Below are positions 10,969 to 19,459 of a stretch of DNA of 64,000 bases, one piece after another; position 1 is the first letter of the stretch, and each line of letters starts with the position of its first letter. Source of the DNA: Corynebacterium singulare (GTDB lineage: Bacteria; Actinomycetota; Actinomycetes; Mycobacteriales; Mycobacteriaceae); NCBI RefSeq assembly GCF_000833575.1, contig NZ_CP010827.1, positions 1,785,993 through 1,849,992 on the forward strand, written 5' to 3'. The notes beneath the pieces are model-generated. The model had not been told where the DNA came from, did no database searches, and saw only the letters and a list, made by a program, of their open reading frames with translations. The position numbers and the translations under genes are program-made.

Positions 10969-13130
10969 GCTCCTGCTACAACGTTCGGGCGGAAAAGGTG
11001 CTCATCCAGAACGCGGGCAGTGCCGTGGTGGCGGGCACGGAACACCGCACACGATGCAACCAGCGCCAGGGCGGTCACGATGAACAGAACTACGATACCG
11101 GCCCAGAACGTGCCGTCGTGGATGCCGTCGGTGGCGCGGGTGAACGCATTTTTCGCATAAGACATCGGATGGAACGGATGCAGCACACTCAGCGGGCGCG
11201 GAATCGCAGCCACCGGCCAGACTCCGCCGAAGACCATGACTCCTAGTGCAAATGCGCCCACCGCAAAAATGGCCCCAATCTTCCGACCAAAGGTCACGAG
11301 GAAGAACTGATACGTTGCAGCACCCACGGCAGCAATCGCTGCGATAACCAGCATCATCATCGGCCAGCTTGCGGGAGCCCACCCCATGGTGGAGGACATG
11401 AAAGCCATAAAGGCCAGCACGAGGAAGTTCAGCCCAGTCACCACGCCGAAGGCTGCAAGGATACCGCGTACCGGGCTGGTAGCGACCTGGCCGCGACGCC
11501 CTAGGTAGTACGGCAACGTCATCGCGAGGAGCAGCATGACAAGGAAGCCGAAGACCAGAACGAAGAGCATGGAGGCACCGCCTGTGATGGTCTTCTGCGT
11601 CGGATCGACCGGGTTGATCACGGTCTGTACCGGGTGCACATTTGAGGAGGTGAAGTTGATGGGCACGGCCATGTTGCGAGCGGACGTGTCCGGCTGGGTA
11701 ATGGATGGGGCCTTGGCGGCACCGTCAGCAAGTTTGGTGGCCAATTCGCTGGACCCCGCTTTGAGCTGATCCATACCATCCTTCAGTTCGGTTCCGCCAG
11801 CAGCGAGCTGGCTCGTCCCGTCCTTAAGCGTGCCCGTGCCCTCATGAAGGCGGGAAGCACCATCCTGCAGCTGGTCGGCACCGTTGCTCAGCTCACCTAC
11901 ACCGCTACGTAGTTCCTTTGTTCCGCCAGCCAGCCGATGAGCACCGTCATTCAGTGCGGTCATACCACCGAGGTATTCCGAGTTCGGGTCGGACAGGTTG
12001 TAGTACAACTGCCCGGTGCCTTCTGCCAGCTTCTCGAGTTGCGCCACCATGTTTCCGCTTGCCGCCGGATCCAATTCCGACACCAGCGAGTAAAGCTGAT
12101 CGGCTTGCTCAGCCATGCCGAGACTACGCAAGACATCAACAAGCTGTACCAAGCTCGGGACCACCATCTGGGCCTGCTTGAGCAGCGGGATAAGCATACC
12201 GGTGAGCTGGTTGACGCCCCCATCGATTTGTCCCGCGCCATCAGCAAGGCGCCCGGTTCCTGCAAGCAGCTTGTCCGAACCGTCCGCAAGCTGAGCGGCA
12301 CCGTCATCCAGTTGTGCGGCACCGGCGCCAAGGCGCCCGACGCCGTCATTCAAGCGGGTCGTACCGTTCACCAGCTGGCCGGTTCCATCGTTGAGATCCC
12401 CTGCACCGGCATCGAGCTTCGCGATACCTTCGACAGCCCGCCCGCCTCCGTCCTGCAGTTTGCCTGCTCCTTCATCGAGACGTCCTGCTCCTTCAGCGGC
12501 TGTCCCCAGCCCATCACTAAGTTTATTCAGCCCCTCAATGACCTGATCCGCATATTTTTTAGAAATCGCGTTTTCCACACTGGTCTGCACTTGCGGGATG
12601 AGGCTCGAAGAAATTACCGAACCATTCGTGCCGTAGTAATCGTTGGTGGCGAAATGAATCTCCGGTTTCACGGGCTTATCGCTGATGATGGTGACCGCCT
12701 GCTCGGAGAAGTTCTTGGGGATGGTCACCACCATGAGGTACTTCCCCTTCAAGAGGCCCTCATCGCCGTCTTCCTTAGTGACCTCCGCAAAGTTGAGGTA
12801 CTCCGTTTCCATGAGGCCTTCTACGACCTGATCGCCGTAGTTGGTGAACTCTCCTTGCTTATCAACGCCCACATCTTCATTCACCACCGCCAAGTCAATG
12901 TTGCGCATGTATTTGGAGGGATCCCACATTGCCCACATCATGGTGCCGGCGACGATGATGGGCGCCACGAGAAGAAAGACGATGAGCACCCGCGATAAGG
13001 TGCTCGTGGGACGCCAATCCAGAACGCGGTGCCACCCCATCGCTTCGCTCCCCTCAGCTCCCTCGCCCCCCTTCACTGGCGAAGCACCATTCGCTCCGTG
13101 CACGTGACGCGAATCCATTTCACGGTCCAT
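10965..13130 (-). CDS. YhgE/Pip-type ABC-2-like membrane protein with glycine/aspartate repeat domain
   Basis: A 721-residue protein. After a polar N-terminus comes one transmembrane helix (about residues 47-68), then an extracytoplasmic domain beginning DPSKYMRNIDLAVVNEDVG, the hallmark of YhgE/Pip proteins. Residues about 205-480 consist of repeated units of roughly seven residues with the pattern L-x-D/A-G-A, such as LADGAGQIDGGVNQL, expected to form a long coiled or helical stalk. Five or six helices follow (about 525-700). Relatives include phage-receptor Pip and the type VII-like YueB; substrate and role here are unknown. The ATG has GAGGAGG upstream. It converges on thiF with overlapping stops. 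Confidence 0.88.
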   Translation of the reverse strand: MDREMDSRHVHGANGASPVKGGEGAEGSEAMGWHRVLDWRPTSTLSRVLIVFLLVAPIIVAGTMMWAMWDPSKYMRNIDLAVVNEDVGVDKQGEFTNYGDQVVEGLMETEYLNFAEVTKEDGDEGLLKGKYLMVVTIPKNFSEQAVTIISDKPVKPEIHFATNDYYGTNGSVISSSLIPQVQTSVENAISKKYADQVIEGLNKLSDGLGTAAEGAGRLDEGAGKLQDGGGRAVEGIAKLDAGAGDLNDGTGQLVNGTTRLNDGVGRLGAGAAQLDDGAAQLADGSDKLLAGTGRLADGAGQIDGGVNQLTGMLIPLLKQAQMVVPSLVQLVDVLRSLGMAEQADQLYSLVSELDPAASGNMVAQLEKLAEGTGQLYYNLSDPNSEYLGGMTALNDGAHRLAGGTKELRSGVGELSNGADQLQDGASRLHEGTGTLKDGTSQLAAGGTELKDGMDQLKAGSSELATKLADGAAKAPSITQPDTSARNMAVPINFTSSNVHPVQTVINPVDPTQKTITGGASMLFVLVFGFLVMLLLAMTLPYYLGRRGQVATSPVRGILAAFGVVTGLNFLVLAFMAFMSSTMGWAPASWPMMMLVIAAIAAVGAATYQFFLVTFGRKIGAIFAVGAFALGVMVFGGVWPVAAIPRPLSVLHPFHPMSYAKNAFTRATDGIHDGTFWAGIVVLFIVTALALVASCAVFRARHHGTARVLDEHLFRPNVVAGA

Positions 13131-13224
13131 GCCTGCCTCCTCAAAGTGATTGTTTAGGTCCGCTTGTAGCCGTCCTTCCAGGGAGTTTTACCGGAAGGCC
13201 AAGCGTGAGCGAGGCCACTCTGTC

Positions 13225-13265
13225 ATTTGTTTCCACAAACATACCACTAGTGGAGTTACTAACGT
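13225..13265. promoter_or_regulatory. Cluster of dyads upstream of the YhgE/Pip gene (putative operator)
   Basis: Three short inverted repeats lie in a row about 100-130 bp before the pip start: TGTTTN4AAACA (13228-13241), CCACTAGTGG (13244-13253) and GTTACTAAC (13255-13263). On the minus strand a possible -10, TATGTT, falls within them. This looks like a repressor site over a promoter, but it is not matched to any known regulon. The rest of the 272-bp gap between tex and pip shows no gene. Confidence 0.4.
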
Positions 13266-13402
13266 GAACTTATGGGCATTAGCTTTTCGCTTCCTCTATT
13301 CCCCCCTTCCGGTTGCGAAGTGTGAACTACGCATCGCGGCCAGTGGGCACCATCGGCGATCCCGCGCCCTCGACCGTTTGGTTAGCCGAGGGCTCCATCC
13401 TG

Positions 13403-15703
13403 CTAAAAGCCCGCCTTCTTGAGGGCATCAGCCATCGAGCCACCGCCGCGTTCTGAGCGGCCACGGCTGCCGCCCGTGCGGTTCGAGCCACGTCGCGGGT
13501 TCTGGGAATTGCCACGGCCGCCACCGTTGCCGCCGCGGCGCTTGGGAGCAGGTTGCCCTGGTTCATCGTCGAGGCGCAACGATAACCCAATACGTTGGCG
13601 CTCCACGTCGACCTCCATGACTTTTACCTTGACCACCTGGCCCGAGCGCACGACCTCATGCGGGTCGGAGACGAACTTATGGCTCATGGCGGACACATGG
13701 ACGAGGCCATCCTGGTGTACACCGACATCGATAAACGCGCCAAACGCCGCCACATTGGTGACGGTCCCCTCCAAAATCATGCCGGGTTTCAAGTCCGAAA
13801 CCTTGTCCACGCCTTCCTTGAAGGTGGCTGTCTTGAACTCCGGGCGCGGGTCACGGCCTGGTTTGTCCAGCTCCGCGATGATGTCCGTGACGGTCGGAAC
13901 ACCGAAAGTGTCATCGGCAAAGTCCGCCGGTGCAAGCTTGGTCAGCACACGCGAATTTCCAATGAGCTCCGCGACACCCAACCCAGTCTTCTCCGCAATG
14001 CGCGCCACCACCGGATAGGCCTCCGGGTGCACGGCCGAGGCATCGAGCGGATCCTTACCGCCATTAATGCGCAGGAATCCGGCGGACTGTTCAAAAGCCT
14101 TCGGTCCCAGTCGCGGAACCTTCTTGAGCTCCTTACGCGAGGCAAACGTGCCGTTCTCATCACGGTAGGCAACAATGTTGGCGGCAATCGTGGAATTCAC
14201 GCCAGCCACGCGCTCCAGCAACGGCGCGGAGGCAGTGTTGAGATCCACACCAACCCCGTTGACGGCATCCTCGACCACGCCGTCGAGGGTACGGGCCAGC
14301 GCCACCTGGTTAACATCGTGCTGGTACTGCCCCACACCGATGGCCTTCGGGTCAATCTTCACGAGCTCCGCCAGTGGGTCCTGGAGGCGGCGCGCAATGG
14401 ACACCGCGCCGCGCAGAGAGACGTCCATGTCGGGGAATTCGTCAGCAGCCAGCTGCGATGCTGAGTACACGGACGCGCCGGCCTCCGACACGACCACGGG
14501 ACTCGGGCGAGTGCCACCTGCTTGCGCGATGAGGTCAGCAACCTCTCCCGCGAGCTTTTCTGTCTCGCGTGAGGCGGTGCCGTTTCCGATGGCCATGAGA
14601 TCGACGGAATGGGCAGCGCTGAGCGACGCCAACTCCCTCACCGCTTCAGCCCACTTCTTCTGCGGCTGGTGCGGGTAGACGATCGTGGTGTCCAGGACCT
14701 TTCCTGTGGGGTCCACAACCGCGCACTTCACGCCGTTGCGGTAGCCCGGATCCAAACCCAAAGTGGCGCGCTGCCCTGCCGGGGCAGCCAGCAGCACATC
14801 GCGCAAGTTCGTGGCAAAGACTTTGAGTGCGCCTTCCTCGGCCTTCTCTTTGAGGCGCATGCGGACATCAAGGCCCGAGGAGATGGAAAGTTTGGTGCGC
14901 CAGCCCCAGTGGACGGCATCGGCAAGCCAGCGCGAGGCGGAAGTATCCAGGTCGAATCGGTCTGCGATCAGGCCCTCGTATACAGCATCATCACCGGCAT
15001 CGAGGGTGAGCTGCAACACTCCTTCATTCTCACCGCGTAAGAGCGCCAGGATGCGGTGCGAGGGCAGCTTCTCAAAGGGCTCGGAAAACTTGAAGTAGTC
15101 CTTGAACTTCGCGCCCTCGGCCTCCTTGCCCTCGACCACACCGGCATTCATGGAGCCAGTGGTGTACATGCGCTCGCGCACCTCACCCACTAGGTCGGCG
15201 TCAAGCGCGAAACGGTCCACGAGGATTGCCCGCGCGCCGTCCAAAGCTTTCTTGGTCTCCTCAAACCCTTCGGTGAGATACTCCCCCGCCAACTCGGCTG
15301 GGTCTGCCGTGGGGTTCTCAATGAGCTTGTCCGTCAGCGGCTCAAGCCCCGCCTCACGCGCGATATCTGCTTTGGTCTTTCGGCGCTTCTTATAGGGCAG
15401 GTACAGATCTTCCAGGCGAGCCTTCGTCTCACACCCCGCAATGAGGGCGCGCAGTTCCTCCGTCAGCTTGCCCTGCTCCTCAATCGCCGCAAGGACCGTC
15501 TCTTTGCGCTCCTCCAGCTCGCGCAGGTACGTGGAGCGCTCCTCGATGATGCGCAACTGGGAATCATCCAGCCCGCCGGTAGCCTCCTTGCGGTATCGGG
15601 CGATAAAGGGAACGGTATTACCCTCCGCCATGAGCTTGAGGGCGGCGTCGACGTGCTGTTCTTTGACGCCCAGCTCGCCGGCGATGGTGGCTGCGATGTT
15701 CAC
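13403..15703 (-). CDS. tex: Tex-family S1 RNA-binding transcription accessory protein
   Basis: A 766-residue cytoplasmic nucleic-acid-binding protein. The N-terminal Tex domain has [20 protein letters not shown] near residue 30; a YqgF/RNase H-like domain begins [18 protein letters not shown] (about 320); helix-hairpin-helix motifs appear around [18 protein letters not shown] and [17 protein letters not shown]; an S1 domain follows at about 640-710 ([23 protein letters not shown]). The last 50 residues are Gly/Arg/Asn-rich, a likely extra RNA-binding tail. The GTG start is preceded by AGAGG. Function in Corynebacterium is inferred from the family. Confidence 0.95.
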   Translation of the reverse strand: MNIAATIAGELGVKEQHVDAALKLMAEGNTVPFIARYRKEATGGLDDSQLRIIEERSTYLRELEERKETVLAAIEEQGKLTEELRALIAGCETKARLEDLYLPYKKRRKTKADIAREAGLEPLTDKLIENPTADPAELAGEYLTEGFEETKKALDGARAILVDRFALDADLVGEVRERMYTTGSMNAGVVEGKEAEGAKFKDYFKFSEPFEKLPSHRILALLRGENEGVLQLTLDAGDDAVYEGLIADRFDLDTSASRWLADAVHWGWRTKLSISSGLDVRMRLKEKAEEGALKVFATNLRDVLLAAPAGQRATLGLDPGYRNGVKCAVVDPTGKVLDTTIVYPHQPQKKWAEAVRELASLSAAHSVDLMAIGNGTASRETEKLAGEVADLIAQAGGTRPSPVVVSEAGASVYSASQLAADEFPDMDVSLRGAVSIARRLQDPLAELVKIDPKAIGVGQYQHDVNQVALARTLDGVVEDAVNGVGVDLNTASAPLLERVAGVNSTIAANIVAYRDENGTFASRKELKKVPRLGPKAFEQSAGFLRINGGKDPLDASAVHPEAYPVVARIAEKTGLGVAELIGNSRVLTKLAPADFADDTFGVPTVTDIIAELDKPGRDPRPEFKTATFKEGVDKVSDLKPGMILEGTVTNVAAFGAFIDVGVHQDGLVHVSAMSHKFVSDPHEVVRSGQVVKVKVMEVDVERQRIGLSLRLDDEPGQPAPKRRGGNGGGRGNSQNPRRGSNRTGGSRGRSERGGGSMADALKKAGF

Positions 15704-15741
15704 AAAACCTCTTTTGGGGTCGGGGACAAGACCTCCCTAAC

Positions 15742-16110
15742 CTACACCCCGCCTTGCCACGCACAGGCGGTGCCTAGCCCAAACTCCGTATGGCCAATTT
15801 CAGACGTGCCGTACCACAAGGTGTGCGCCGGCAAGCAGTCCGCGACGGCCGCGGTCACCTTCGTCAGCGGCAGGTCCGATGAACCGTTGACGATAACGCG
15901 CCACACGTGCTCGCTCACCGGTGGGTGCCCGTTATTGTCCATGTACTCATTGACCAAAATATTGTCTGGCTCGCAGGTAAAAGACACAATCTCCGCATTA
16001 ATGTCACGCGGCTCGACGCCCCCTTCACGCAGTGTCTCGGGCATACCTGCCAAGACCTTCTTCCATTCGGCCTCGGTCATGAGAATCGACAGGTCAGTGC
16101 TCACGTCCAT
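15742..16110 (-). CDS. Orphan 122-residue protein overlapping trmD
   Basis: I do not recognise a family. The product is a small soluble acidic protein with no signal peptide or membrane segment; it starts [19 protein letters not shown] and ends in a more conserved-looking [19 protein letters not shown]. Two cysteines lie in the C-terminal half. The start is well supported: AAGGAGG is 6 nt before the ATG. It begins 17 bp inside the end of trmD, so it is very likely translated with trmD, and tex begins 38 bp after its stop. Codon usage looks like that of its neighbours. Confidence 0.8.
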   Translation of the reverse strand: MDVSTDLSILMTEAEWKKVLAGMPETLREGGVEPRDINAEIVSFTCEPDNILVNEYMDNNGHPPVSEHVWRVIVNGSSDLPLTKVTAAVADCLPAHTLWYGTSEIGHTEFGLGTACAWQGGV

Positions 16111-16954
16111 GATTATCCTCCTTCAGGGCGTCAAGAAATGCACGATCGGCGGTGCTCAACTCAGCCGCTTCCAACAGTTCCGGCCTGCGCTCCCATGTCC
16201 GGGCTAAGGACTGCTCACGACGCCACCGGTCCACCTTGGCATGGTCGCCCGAGGTCAGCACCTCCGGCACCGCCAAACCGCGCCACTCGCGAGGCTTGGT
16301 ATAGCTGGGCCCCTCCAAGAGGCCGTCGGAGAAAGAATCTTCCTCGTGGGAGCGCCGGTTACCCAGCACACCTGGGATGAGACGCACAACGGCCTCCGCG
16401 ATAACCAACACAGCCACTTCCCCACCGATGAGTACATAATCACCGATGGACACCTCCCGCACACGGTAACGCTTGGCGGCATCATCCACGACGCGCTGGT
16501 CAATGCCTTCATAGCGCCCGCAGGCAAACACGATGTGTTCCTCTGCGGACCAGGATTGAGCATCCTCCTGAGTAAAAGGCTTCCCTGCCGGGGTGGGCAC
16601 GATGAGCAGCGGCTTGTCCTCGCCACCGGCCTCTGCATACGAGCGCGCCTCTACACCGTGAATATCATCGTGGCGCGGCTTGCTCAGGTGCGGCAGCGCA
16701 CTCACCAGGTCCTGGGTGGAGGCGGTGCCGGAGGAGACGTCGTCAAGCGCAGGGCCCCACACCTCGGGCTTCATGACCATCCCGGGACCGCCGCCGTAGG
16801 GAGAATCGTCGACAGACTTGTGCACGTCCGTGGCCCACTGACGCAGGTCATGCACGCCGACGGCAAGGGCGCCCTGCTCAATGGCCTTGCCCAACAAGGC
16901 ATGGCGCAGCGGATCGAGGTACTCGGGGAAAATAGTGACAACGTCAATTCTCAT
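16094..16954 (-). CDS. trmD: tRNA (guanine-N1)-methyltransferase
   Basis: Methylates G37 of tRNAs to prevent +1 frameshifting. It begins [16 protein letters not shown] and has [29 protein letters not shown] and [17 protein letters not shown], the last two forming the SPOUT trefoil knot that binds SAM. The ATG at 16954 overlaps the rimM stop by 4 bp, as usual; an upstream in-frame codon at 16990 would add an unlikely His/Pro leader. The protein is 286 residues, slightly long because of an insertion near residue 80-100. Confidence 0.97.
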   Translation of the reverse strand: MRIDVVTIFPEYLDPLRHALLGKAIEQGALAVGVHDLRQWATDVHKSVDDSPYGGGPGMVMKPEVWGPALDDVSSGTASTQDLVSALPHLSKPRHDDIHGVEARSYAEAGGEDKPLLIVPTPAGKPFTQEDAQSWSAEEHIVFACGRYEGIDQRVVDDAAKRYRVREVSIGDYVLIGGEVAVLVIAEAVVRLIPGVLGNRRSHEEDSFSDGLLEGPSYTKPREWRGLAVPEVLTSGDHAKVDRWRREQSLARTWERRPELLEAAELSTADRAFLDALKEDNHGREH

Positions 16955-17451
16955 AGGTCGAGCAGCCCCTCCGGCGGGGTGATGGTGCACGTGCCGGCAT
17001 CCAGATCGACCTCGGGAACAATCGCCTCCACGAAAGGCACAAGGGCGCTCTTACCGCTGTGCAGAGACACCTCGATCAGAGATTGAGTCGGACCATGGGT
17101 CACACCAGTAACCTCCCCACTATCCTGGCCATCCAGCATCACGCGCAGCCCCTCAAGCTCATGATCGTAGAAACCATCATCGTCCGGATCCTCGATGGGG
17201 GCGGCAAAGAACTGCGTGCCGCGCAGGGAATCCGCAGTCGTGCGATCTGGAATCTCGTCAAAGCTGATGAGCAGACGGCCCTTGTGAGGACGCACCGTAG
17301 CGATAGTGAGCTCGTGCTCCTTCTTGCCTTGCTTGCCATGCAGAACCTCACCGACGGTATAGCGCGCCTCGGGGGAATCAGTAGTCACCTCGACGGCGAC
17401 CTCGCCTTTAATGCCGTGGGACTTCACCACGCGACCAATAAGTAGTTCCAT
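16951..17451 (-). CDS. rimM: Ribosome maturation factor RimM
   Basis: Assists late assembly of the 30S subunit head by binding uS19. The 166-residue protein has the two family domains: an N-terminal barrel with [19 protein letters not shown], and a C-terminal PRC barrel with [19 protein letters not shown] and [17 protein letters not shown]. It is coupled to trmD by ATGA. Only 33 bp separate it from the divergent cupin gene, so both promoters must overlap there. Confidence 0.96.
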   Translation of the reverse strand: MELLIGRVVKSHGIKGEVAVEVTTDSPEARYTVGEVLHGKQGKKEHELTIATVRPHKGRLLISFDEIPDRTTADSLRGTQFFAAPIEDPDDDGFYDHELEGLRVMLDGQDSGEVTGVTHGPTQSLIEVSLHSGKSALVPFVEAIVPEVDLDAGTCTITPPEGLLDL

Positions 17452-17484
17452 GCCTGCTAGCTTAACGGGCTACCCTAGAAAGGT

Positions 17485-17883
17485 ATGACTGAGCTTCCCA
17501 TCAATGACCTCACCACCTTTGGAGATGCCGCCCACACCGGCTCTGCTCTCACCACACTCAACCTGCTCGATGAGGCCCCTGAGCCAGACCCTCAACGCCC
17601 ACGGCCGGCGGTCAAGAGAGTCTTGAGTGCAGACGGCGCCAATCTCATCCTCTTTTCCTTTTTGCCCGGCCACCAGCTTCCCGACCATAAAGCAGCACAC
17701 CCCATCACTGTCCAGGTTGTGCGAGGATCCGTGGCCTTTAGATGTGGAGATAATAAGGAAGAACTGGTCCCTGGACGGATCGTGCACCTGCCAGCCTACG
17801 TCCCCCACGCCGTCACGTGCGACAAGGAACCAGCGCTCATGCTGCTCACCATGTTAACACCGAACACTAGCGCGAATGTCTAG
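17485..17883 (+). CDS. Small single-domain cupin
   Basis: A 132-residue protein. Cupin motif 1 is loosely present in LPGHQLPDHKAAHPITVQVVRG and motif 2 in LVPGRIVHLPAYVPHAVTC, giving possible metal ligands His-His-Glu and His. Such proteins often bind a metal and a small ligand or act as epimerases or oxygenases; the substrate cannot be deduced. It is followed after 23 bp by a TetR regulator on the same strand, so the pair may respond to the same ligand, which is inference. Confidence 0.85.
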   Translation: MTELPINDLTTFGDAAHTGSALTTLNLLDEAPEPDPQRPRPAVKRVLSADGANLILFSFLPGHQLPDHKAAHPITVQVVRGSVAFRCGDNKEELVPGRIVHLPAYVPHAVTCDKEPALMLLTMLTPNTSANV

Positions 17884-17891
17884 ACTATTAG

Positions 17892-17907
17892 TATTATCAT
17901 CAGATTG
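17892..17907 (+). promoter_or_regulatory. Candidate -10 element for a leaderless TetR transcript
   Basis: TATCAT at 17895-17900 (with TATTAT three bases earlier) ends 6 nt before the GTG start at 17907, and no Shine-Dalgarno is present. An adjoining GTCTAGAC palindrome (17878-17885) overlaps the cupin stop and could be an operator. Leaderless mRNAs are common in corynebacteria. Confidence 0.4.
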
Positions 17908-18575
17908 TGAGCAACCCTAAGCCTTACCATCACGGAAACCTGCATGAGGCCATCCTCCGCGAGGCCATCACTCTAGCCCGCGAGGGCGGGCCTCAGGCGG
18001 TGACTATCCGGGCCGCGACCCGTGCAGTCGGAGTCTCCCCCACCGCAGCCTACCGCCACTTCAAAGACCAATCCTCGCTTCTCGACTCCGTCACGGACAT
18101 CGCCACCGCCGAACTCATCGAGAACCTCAGCGCTGCTTTTCAAGACACCGAGGGCTCCATCGTGGACAAGCTGATGGCGGCTGCCTTTGCCTACTTCGAC
18201 TACGCCCACGATGAGCAGAACTTTTTCGAATGCATGATGGCATCCCGTGGTTTCGATATCCCCGCGGGTCTCGCCGCCGCCACCGACGGCCCCGGCGAGG
18301 ATCCGCGCGTGCGAGCAGCGTTCAACTTTTATGACTACATGGGGCAATACGCTCAGGCTATCGGCCAAGAGCCCGACTGGGAGTTCATGGTGCAGAACTG
18401 CCTCGCTGGATGGTCTACGGTCCATGGCTTTACAGTCCTGTGCACAAGCGGCCACCTAGCATCGCTGTCAGATAAGCATAAGCGCGATATCGCGACGTCC
18501 GTTTTCGCCGCCGCAATCCGTGGCTTGGAGTTCGAAAACCCCTCGGATCCTTACCTCAACTATCCAAAGAATTAG
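17907..18575 (+). CDS. TetR/AcrR-family transcriptional regulator
   Basis: A 222-residue repressor-type protein. The N-terminal helix-turn-helix is clear: ILREAITLAREGGPQAVTIR followed by GVSPTAAYRHFKDQSSLLDSV (about residues 17-63). The C-terminal ligand domain contains FDYAHDEQNFFECMM and WSTVHGFTVLCTSGHL, reminiscent of the TetR_C_33/WHG type. The target is unknown; candidates are the cupin in front of it and itself. Start: GTG with no ribosome-binding site (see the leaderless promoter). A bidirectional terminator follows at once. Confidence 0.93.
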   Translation: MSNPKPYHHGNLHEAILREAITLAREGGPQAVTIRAATRAVGVSPTAAYRHFKDQSSLLDSVTDIATAELIENLSAAFQDTEGSIVDKLMAAAFAYFDYAHDEQNFFECMMASRGFDIPAGLAAATDGPGEDPRVRAAFNFYDYMGQYAQAIGQEPDWEFMVQNCLAGWSTVHGFTVLCTSGHLASLSDKHKRDIATSVFAAAIRGLEFENPSDPYLNYPKN

Positions 18576-18577
18576 AA

Positions 18578-18615
18578 AATCCCCGCCGACCAGATGGTCG
18601 ACGGGGAATTTTTTT
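18578..18615. terminator. Bidirectional terminator between tetR and rpsP
   Basis: A stem CCCCG-CGACC / GGTCG-CGGGG with one C/A mismatch (18581-18606) is followed by AATTTTTTT on the plus strand and, on the minus strand, by ATTTTCTAA. It can end both the TetR transcript and rpsP. Confidence 0.88.
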
Positions 18616-18629
18616 AAGTCGCGAGATTT

Positions 18630-19154
18630 TTACTCAGCGGACTCTGCAGACTCCTCAGCCTCAGCGGACTCAGACTCTGCTGCCTCTTCCTCAGCCTTAG
18701 CAGCCTCAGCGGCAGCGGCCTCCTCGGCAGCCTTCTCAGCGGCAGCCTTAGCCTCAGCCTCTTCCTTAGCCTTGCGCTTCTTCTCGGTGATGGCCTCGAT
18801 GGTCGGGCCATTGTTAGCCTCAGCCAGAGCAGCGTTGAAGAGGTCCAGCTTGGACGGCTTCTCCTCAGCAACCTTCAGGGTGCCCTCTGCACCCGGCAGG
18901 CCCTTGTGCTTCTGCCAGTCACCGGTCACCTTGAGCAGAGCGAGAACCGGCTCAGTCGGCTGCGCGCCAACGCCCAGCCAGTACTGCGCGCGCTCGGAAT
19001 CGATCTGAATGAGGGACGGCTCCTGCTTCGGCTGGTAGATACCAATGTTCTCGATAGCCTTGCCAGAGCGGCGGGTGCGTGCATCAGCAACGATGACGCG
19101 GTACTCAGCGTTGCGGATTTTACCGATACGCTGCAGCTTGATCTTTACAGCCAT
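18630..19154 (-). CDS. rpsP: 30S ribosomal protein bS16 with long Ala/Glu C-terminal tail
   Basis: The first 110 residues are a standard S16 ([50 protein letters not shown]). The last 60 or so residues are a low-complexity tail of Ala, Glu, Lys and Ser. Longer S16 proteins with such a tail are usual in actinobacteria, but the tail function is unknown. It does not lie next to rimM-trmD as in many bacteria: the cupin-TetR pair is inserted on the opposite strand. Confidence 0.97.
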   Translation of the reverse strand: MAVKIKLQRIGKIRNAEYRVIVADARTRRSGKAIENIGIYQPKQEPSLIQIDSERAQYWLGVGAQPTEPVLALLKVTGDWQKHKGLPGAEGTLKVAEEKPSKLDLFNAALAEANNGPTIEAITEKKRKAKEEAEAKAAAEKAAEEAAAAEAAKAEEEAAESESAEAEESAESAE

Positions 19155-19459
19155 GTTTTGGCTCCTTTTCTAGTCACCGGGCAGTGCAGACGCGCGCCAG
19201 GTTCGGCGCGCCGGTTCAGCCCTTGGATTTATCCTGCGCGTGACATGCCGGCCGTCCGTAGGCGGTGACGGCGTTACGCAGAAATGAAGTTGTCAGTGTC
19301 ACCCACGGTCATCCACGCGCGATGCATGGGCAACCCCACTAACCTTAACGATCAGGAAGGAAAATAGGAAATCCGCTTCCCCAACGCTGTATTAGGCCCC
19401 ACCCCGCGAAAGGGGTAGTCTGTAATGCGGTTATTTCACTGCCGCACATACCTTACTTT
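19155..19459. other. 305-bp divergent intergenic region (rpsP / acyltransferase)
   Basis: No gene is visible. It must hold the rpsP promoter on the minus strand and the acyltransferase promoter on the plus strand. TACCTT at 19449-19454 ends 5 nt before the ATG at 19460, which has no ribosome-binding site, so the latter may be leaderless. A GC-rich inverted repeat (GGTTCGGCGCGCCGG) lies at about 19200-19214. Confidence 0.5.

Noticed and set aside
11700..12540. Periodic DNA pattern resembling a CRISPR or tandem-repeat array
   Set aside because: The periodicity is imperfect, in frame and explained by the heptad-like repeats of the YhgE/Pip protein.
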